Program-made: the position numbers and the translations under genes
Source of the DNA: Cochliopodium minus
Lineage: Eukaryota; Discosea; Himatismenida; Cochliopodiidae
Assembly: GCA_024220525.1 (NCBI GenBank)
Contig: JAMYWO010000018.1
Location: 158,351-171,626 of the forward strand
DNA length: 13,276 nucleotides
Direction of reading: 5' to 3'
Notes under the pieces: generated by a model
What the model was told of the DNA's origin: nothing
The model's input: the letters and a program-made list of their open reading frames with translations, nothing else
The model's database searches: none
Part shown: positions 8,352 through 13,276 of the stretch, one piece after another
Position numbering within the stretch: the first letter of the stretch is position 1
Layout: each line of letters opens with the position of its first letter

Positions 8352-9043
8352 ATGACAATCGCATTTTCAGTAAAACCATTTAGGAGAGAGAGAATGAAAA
8401 GAGCATTAAAGTGGAGGGGTTGGTACGTTTTATGTTTACTTTTTTTTGCAGCAGCAGGTTACATGGCATTTTTGTTTGAAGAAAAGCTTTTAAGAAAAGA
8501 TTCTTTCCCTTATAAAATTTCCATTCCTATTTATGTTTTCATTTGTGCTCTTCAGATATCCTTTTCTTTTTTTAGATTTTCGGTAGTTCAAGAATCTGCT
8601 CTTTCTAAATTTCTTGGTAATCCAATTTTTTATTTCGATTGATAATATATTTGTTATGATTGTAATTTTAATAGGTTTTCTTGGTTCTTTTCTCATTGGA
8701 ATTTCTGACGGATTTTTGGGGTACTTTTTTGGTTGCAATTTTATTCTTTATTTGTTTTTCAAATTTTGGGATTTAGATACTCAATGTAATTTTTTTTTCA
8801 AGACTTGGATAATTTTTTCTTCTTAACTAAAAATCTGATAGGTTTGTTAGTCCACTTATTTCTCATGGAAGAAATATAAATGCACCCTTAGTAAAATTTT
8901 TTAATTGATAGATCAATTTATTATTTTCTTTTTTTTTTAATAAGATAATGACAACTTATTGGGCAGGAAATTTTTTGATAACCATTTCTATTTTGAGAGA
9001 TTGGAGCGAAAACTCAAAAGATTCTTTCAGTTTCTTTCTATAA
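8352..9043 (+). CDS. Polytopic (four-TM) membrane protein, C-terminal transporter-like
   Basis: Four exons join in frame: 8352-8616, 8675-8720, 8842-8890 and 8945-9043 (stop TAA). The introns are 58, 121 and 54 bp (GTAATC..ATAG, GTACTT..ATAG, GTAAAA..TAAG; phases 1, 2, 0). The 152-aa product begins with a strongly basic stretch (KPFRRERMKRALKWR). Four hydrophobic segments follow: WYVLCLLFFAAAGYMAFLF, SIPIYVFICALQISFSFF, FLGSFLIGISDGFLGFVSPL, and a last one around IMTTYWAGNFLITISIL. The third and fourth recall the SNGYL...A..IM..FL..G pattern near the C-terminus of equilibrative nucleoside transporters (SLC29/ENT), here as SDGFL...AP.IM..YW.G. If so, the seven N-terminal helices are missing or lie in upstream exons I could not find. 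It may instead be a short four-TM protein or a fragment. A TATAG acceptor ends 11 bp before the ATG, so a 5' UTR intron or an upstream exon is possible. Confidence 0.5.
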
Positions 9044-9242
9044 TGAGAAAGATAAATTTTGTAGATCTTAAAAAACCAAAAAAAAAATTTTTATTTTTTT
9101 TTTTTATTAAAATCTTAAATAAAAACACCATCTTTCTCTTTATTTGTTTTGTTTGTTAAGAAAAAAGGATGGGATAGAAAAAAAAGGGTTGAAGAGGTTT
9201 TTTTTATGTAAAAAGAAATTTTTCAAAGGAAAGAGAGAAAAC
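9044..9242. other. Spacer between convergent genes
   Basis: About 200 bp lie between the stop of the plus-strand membrane-protein gene and the stop of the minus-strand AP-3 mu gene. Long A and T runs (for example 9079-9088 and 9096-9105) and AAATAAAAAC (about 9117-9126) suit 3' ends on both strands. No gene is seen. Confidence 0.4.
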
Positions 9243-11970
9243 CTAGGTTCTAACTTGAAAAGTACCAGATCTTGTAATTAATTTGACACCTTTGTAAGGC
9301 TTGTAATCTTCTCCTTTCAACAAAAGAGAATCCACACTTATTCCTGATGCAGACCATGATTGTATTTCGAAATCTACAATCACAACTGGATTTGATTCTG
9401 GAGGTGGAATACCATATGCCAAACTTACTTTTCCTTTTTATAAAAAATATAAAAAATAATTAATAAATAAAAAAATATGAAAAATACGAAATAATTAAAA
9501 ATAAATAAAATTAAATTAAATTAAATAAAATAAAATTAAATAAAATAAAATAAAATAAAATTTATTAAAAATAATTAATTCAAAAAAAAATTAAATAAAT
9601 AAAATTAAATAATGTCCAAAAAAAAAAAAAAAAAATTGAATAAATTTCAATAAAATAAAATAAAATTTATTAAAAAAAATTAATTCAAAAAAAATTAATT
9701 AAAAAAAATTAAATAATGTCCAAAAAAAAAAAAAAAAGAAAATGAAAGGAGATACCTTCTAAAATAGGAGATTTATCTTTGGGTAATTGATCAATTTCCC
9801 ATCTACAAATTTTCAAACTGTCATCGTATTTAACTTTACCATAGTTGGCGGTTAATTCAATTTTAGAGGAACCCAAAGAACGAGAGAAGGGGATGGTGAG
9901 GCTGATTTTTTCTATGTTTTTGTCACTGTGTTTTCTTCCTACCATCAATGACACGCTTCCTCCATCTTTGTTAAAATGTATTTGTGGTTTCACATACAAT
10001 GGAAGTGAAACTCCTTGTTGCACTCTTTTTTTTTTTTTAATTAAAAAAATTTATTGATAAATTTAAATATTAAATATTAATTATTAAAACATGAAATAAA
10101 TGCTAAATTAAATTAAATATTAAAATGTTAAATATTAAAAATATTGATAAAAAATATTAAATTAATATTAAAAATTAAATATTAAAATGTCAAAAAAATA
10201 ATAATTGAAGAAATAATAAATTAAAAATAAAACAAATATTTAAATTAATAAAATAGATGAAAGTAAAAAATTCATTAAAAAATAAATTTAAAAAATTAAA
10301 AAAAATAGAAAAAGGTAATGATAAGATGAAAGTAAAAAAAATTAAAAAAAATAGAAAAAGGTAATGATAATAAAATAAAATAGATGAAAGTAAAAAAAAT
10401 TAAAAAAAATAGAAAAAGGTAATGATAAGATGAAAGTAAAAAAAATAGAAAGAGGTAATGATAAGATGAAAGTAAAAAAAAATAGAAAAAGGTAATGATA
10501 GAAAAGATAGAGAGAGAAAAGGGGGGAGAACCTATAAGACATGAGTTTAAATTTTCCGTCAGGAGGAACGAAAGAAACGACACGTTCAACTTCCCAACGT
10601 TTTAGACGAACACAGGGATGAAAAGAACAATCATCCAAAACTCTGCTGTTTTTATATATTAATGTTAAATCTGGCATTCCACTCAATAAACAATTTGATT
10701 GTACTTCTCCACTCACTTCTGCACTCACCACGTTTCCTTGTTCATCCAATATTGCATCCACCTTTTTTACAATACAAAATAAATTAAAAAATTATTAAAA
10801 ATATTAAAAAATTAAAAATATTAAAAATATTAAAAATGTTAAAAATATTAATGTTAAAAATAAATAAAAATAAATAAAAATATTAAAATATTAAAAAAAT
10901 TAATTTTAAAAATAAATAAAAACAAATTAAAATATTAAAATATTGATCTTTAAAATAAAAAAAAATAAAGTATTGAAAAATTAATGTCAAAAATAAATAA
11001 TAAATTAAAAATAAAAAAAAATTAATCCAATAAAATGGAAATATTAAATAATTAAATAAAAAATGAATTAAACAAAGTGAATGTCAAAAAAAAAAAAAGT
11101 TGTAAGCAAAAAACAATGTATAAATTTGATAAATAAAAGATCGGAAAAAAAGTTGATGATGAGCGAAATTGGATGTTTTTTTTGAAAATAAATTGAATTG
11201 AAAAAATAAAAATAATTAATATTTTTCAAAATCAAAATGTTTAAAAGGAATAAAATTAATAAAAGAAATAGAAAATGGAAAAGAAAATTACTTCTTCAAT
11301 GATATCCAAAAAAAATTCATTGTTGGAATGCTTGATTCCATTTTTTCTCCAACCGGTTTTAGCACCATCAATAGTACCCATGGTAGGTAATTCCACATTC
11401 TTTTCGGGACCCAAAACAGTATTCATGAAATCATTCAACAAACTGGGAGGTTTGATCATTTCTTTCAACATCATTGGTTCAGTGGTGAAAGGAATCCCAT
11501 TATCTGCCATTTCATCTAATAATTGGTAGACTGTTACGAAATGTTTTTTGAGGTTTTCAGAATCAACAATTTGAAAATAATCTTTAAAAGTTTCAATTAT
11601 TGTGTACAAAAAATCTATTATCATCAATGGTGGTTGTTCTCCTCCTACTATTGCCAATATAAATAGGTCTGAATGTTGAATATGAATTAAATAATGTTTG
11701 TCTGTTGTTATTATTGGGAGAGTATCTTCTGGTTTTGTATTTTTCATCACTTCTCCCCAAAATATCTCTGCTAAATTTCTTGATATATGACCTCGATAAT
11801 GTTTTTCTATCAAAACATCTCTAAAAATTTTTTTTTTTTTGGTTTGAAGAAAATTATTTGTTTATATTCAATTATATATTACTGTGTATAAAAATATAAT
11901 TTTATTCGAAACTATATTTTCAAGTTATATACCCAATTTTGTTCAATATGAATATTGATTCCAAAGACAT
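9243..11970 (-). CDS. ap3m1: AP-3 complex mu subunit, complete
   Basis: Five exons, 11970-11933, 11820-11292, 10761-10532, 10024-9756 and 9433-9243 (stop TAG), give exactly 418 aa, the length of human AP3M1. All joins keep phase (2, 0, 2, 1). The start MSLESIFILNKIGDVLIEKHYRG parallels MIHSLFLINCSGDIFLEKHW. Residues about 1-140 form the longin-like core-binding domain (PPLMIIDFLYTI...TVYQLLDEMADNGIP). The segment GWRKNGIKHSNNEFFLDIIEEVDAIL leads into the mu-homology domain (about 175-418), with LSGMPDLTLIY, FHPCVRLKRWE, VSFVPPDGKFKLMSYR, LPLYVKPQIHF, and an end in YKPYKGVKLITRSGTFQVRT that nearly matches human. The subunit recognises YxxPhi cargo and routes it from endosome/TGN to lysosome-related organelles. 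Introns 2, 3 and 4 (530, 507 and 322 bp) are far longer than others in the window and are filled with repeats. The upstream gene (NudE-like) diverges from a shared 292-bp spacer. Confidence 0.96.
9549..9740. repeat. Two-copy ~104-bp tandem duplication in AP-3 mu intron 4
   Basis: The words TTTATTAAAAA..TTAATTC, then TTAAATAATGTCC, then a long A-run occur twice, starting at about 9561 and 9666, with AATGTCC at 9611 and 9715. The offset is 104-105 bp throughout. This is a degenerate tandem duplication of an A/T segment inside the intron. It does not disturb the donor (9755) or the acceptor (9434). Confidence 0.7.
10255..10500. repeat. Five-copy minisatellite in AP-3 mu intron 3
   Basis: Units begin with AGATGAAAGTAAAA and end with TAGAAAAAGGTAATGATA (plus strand). 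They start at 10255, 10324, 10382, 10428 and 10464, so the spacings are 69, 58, 46, 36 and 37 bp. Units differ mainly in the length of an internal A/T filler (TTAAAAAAAA present or absent). On the gene's own strand each unit is a pyrimidine-rich tract. The array begins about 30 nt after the exon 3 donor at 10531. Apparent ORFs across it (Phe/Leu/Tyr-rich) are read-through of the repeat. Confidence 0.85.
10762..11291 (-). other. Long AT-only intron 2 of the AP-3 mu gene
   Basis: This 530-bp intron (donor GTAATT at 11291, acceptor AAAAAAG at 10762) holds (TAAA)n and (TTAAAAATA)n type simple sequence, most regular at about 10790-10960. A few isolated less AT-rich words occur, such as AATGTCAAAAA at 10983 and 11080. 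I find no ORF or RNA gene on either strand. Confidence 0.75.
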
Positions 11971-12262
11971 ATCCTATTTTTTTTTGATGCAAATTAATAT
12001 TCAACACCAATAATTTTTTTTTTTTTTTTTTTCATTATTTGAATGTGTATTCAAAATTAAAGCATTTGGTTATTTTAAAGTTAAGTTTGTTTTTAGATGA
12101 AAACCTCAAAATAATTTTGACAGAAAAAAAGATTTTTTTCTAAAGCATATTTTAATTCAGTTAAAAAAAATATATAAAAAAATTGTCTTTGATATATTTG
12201 ACAAAAATATAATCTATTATAGAAACTTTATACCTTTCAATTTGCCATTCAAATTACTTTCA
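11971..12262. promoter_or_regulatory. Shared bidirectional promoter spacer (AP-3 mu / NudE-like)
   Basis: The 292 bp between two divergent start codons must carry both promoters. The region contains an uninterrupted run of about 20 T at 12012-12031, plus further T- and A-runs and TATATAAAAA at about 12170. Oligo(dT) tracts and TATA-like words near starts are typical of promoters in very AT-rich amoebae. That typical pattern is the only functional evidence. No specific factor site is claimed. Confidence 0.5.
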
Positions 12263-13276
12263 ATGTCTGATCAAAAGTTTGATTCAATAGAAGAAGAATT
12301 AGAATATTACAAAAATGAATATTCTGAATTAAAAGAAATGTGTGAACTAAATGAGGAAGAATCCAAACTGTTGGATGAAGAAAATAAGAAATTACAACAA
12401 GAAATTAAAAAATACAAGAATAGTGATGAAGAATTGAATAAAGAATTAGATACAAAAGAAAAACAAATAAATCTATTAAAATCTGAAAATTCTACCCTCA
12501 AAAATTCTTTTTCAGAGTATAAAATAAAATCTATCAAGAAAGAAGGAGAATTGGAAGAAAAAGTCTTAAAATTACTCTCCCAAATCGAAAATCTTGAAAA
12601 AATAAGCAAATCTCACCTTCAAAACATAGCCTTGCTTGAAAATAGTATTGATCAATTGGAACAATCAAAGAGGGAATCTCTTGCTTCTCTTGAAAATTTG
12701 GTAAATTTATAATCAATTCACCATAATTAAAATTCAATAATATAAAATAATCACCCAAATACCATAATATTTGAATAAATTCAAAATCAATAAATTCAAT
12801 CATTTTTATTTTTATAATTTTGAAAAAATTAATAAAATTTTTAATAAAAAAAGAAAATAAAATTTGATAATCTCCTCGAAGAACACGCTTTGATAAGTGA
12901 AGATGTAGAATCACAGAAGCCAATGTTACAAAGATTAAAACAACAAATAGAAGGTATTTCTTTTAATTATTTTAGATTCATTTTATTATCTCTCCTTTTT
13001 TACTTTTTATTATTAAATTTTAATTTGGATTTTATTTAAATTTAGAACATTTTTGTTAATAATTTTTATTTTTTTATTTTTTTATTTTTAAAAAAAAAAA
13101 AGAGTATAATGAGGAAACAGAGTATTTGAAAAGAAAATTGAAAGAAAAAAAAGAAGAAATCGTTTATGTCGTCCCCTCTCCCCTTCCCTCTCCTCTTCTT
13201 CGTAAAACTTCTTCTAACTCTTCTTCCTCTTCTTCTTCTTCTTCCTCCTCTTCTTCTTCCAACAGTGATAACACTT
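12263..13276 (+). CDS. nde1: NudE/NDEL1 homologue, dynein-LIS1 regulator (3' partial)
   Basis: Exons 12263-12700, 12854-12953 and 13103 to the window end. Introns are 153 bp (GTAAAT..AAAG, phase 0) and 149 bp (GTATTT..AAAG, phase 1). The start is the ATG giving MSDQKFDSIEEELEYYKNEY, which parallels the EEEANYWKDL start of human NDE1. Residues 5 to about 200 are a continuous long coiled coil rich in Glu/Lys/Leu. The exon 1-2 join (SKRESLASLENLKIKFDNLLEEHALISEDVES..MLQRLKQQI, printed with a gap) aligns without gaps to the conserved NudE core in human NDEL1 ([39 protein letters not shown]). This core binds LIS1. After the coil comes a Pro/Ser hinge and a pure Ser run, still open at 13276. The family recruits LIS1 and dynein for nuclear and organelle transport. 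The C-terminal dynein/cargo-binding part lies outside the window. Confidence 0.86.

Noticed and set aside
8721-8841. An extra exon here giving D-T-Q, resembling the UNC93/MFSD11 motif
   Set aside because: Recounting the G run at 8718-8721 puts the donor in phase 2, so that join gives an early stop. The direct 121-bp intron to 8842 keeps frame.
10296-10531. Phe/Leu/Tyr-rich minus-strand ORFs across the AP-3 mu intron
   Set aside because: They are read-through of the minisatellite. The AP-3 mu frame resumes exactly at the exon beginning at 10024.
12242-12262. Longer NudE-like start seven codons upstream
   Set aside because: It would require a TTG start. The ATG at 12263 gives the N-terminus expected for the family.
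12534-12923. Minus-strand ORF of 129 codons
   Set aside because: It runs antisense across a NudE-like exon, an intron and part of the next exon. The plus strand has strong coiled-coil and family similarity.
1-13276. Mobile elements, CRISPR arrays, tRNA/rRNA genes, viral genes
   Set aside because: No transposase, reverse transcriptase, terminal repeats, regularly spaced repeats with unique spacers, or cloverleaf/rRNA-like sequence was seen. The repeats present are simple A/T expansions and one intron minisatellite.

Overview
The window looks like gene-dense nuclear DNA from an AT-rich unicellular eukaryote. Coding stretches are moderately AT-rich. Introns and spacers are almost pure A/T, with long A or T runs and AAAT-type repeats. 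Nearly every gene is split by short GT..AG introns (mostly 50-155 bp). TAA, TAG and TGA all act as stops, so the genetic code looks standard. Low-complexity Ser, Asn/Gln and Thr-Pro runs in the proteins fit amoebae such as dictyostelids or heteroloboseans, but the lineage cannot be fixed from the sequence alone. Exons were joined by hand from reading frame, phase, GT/AG borders and remembered similarity to human families. No search was run.

Layout. 23-776 (+): 3' end of an unrecognised helical protein gene. 991-1931 (-): three-exon secreted, heavily N-glycosylated Cys-rich protein. 2135-3112 (-): ARMC1-like protein, in four exons with a 36-nt microexon. 3339-5324 (-): nine-exon PX-BAR sorting nexin of the SNX1/SNX2/Vps5 type. 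5479-7530 (-): two-exon FKBP15/WAFL homologue with a WH1 domain and a degenerate FKBP domain. 7737-7964 (-): weak 75-codon single-TM ORF. 8352-9043 (+): four-exon polytopic membrane protein. 9243-11970 (-): complete five-exon AP-3 mu subunit of 418 aa, with three unusually long repeat-filled introns. 12263 to the window end (+): 5' part of a NudE/NDEL1 dynein-regulator gene, divergent from AP-3 mu.

How the genes relate. Five genes encode recognisable intracellular trafficking or organelle factors: SNX1/Vps5 (retromer tubulation), FKBP15 (endosomal actin/WASH interface), AP-3 mu (endosome-to-lysosome sorting), NudE/NDEL1 (dynein/LIS1 transport) and ARMC1 (mitochondrial dynamics). Each has its own spacer, so this is not an operon, and the grouping may be chance. 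I see no mobile element, CRISPR array, tRNA or rRNA gene, and no convincing novel system. The most unusual features are the intron minisatellite and intron duplications in the AP-3 mu gene, a possible 34-nt intron, several in-phase alternative splice donors, and two proteins I cannot assign.
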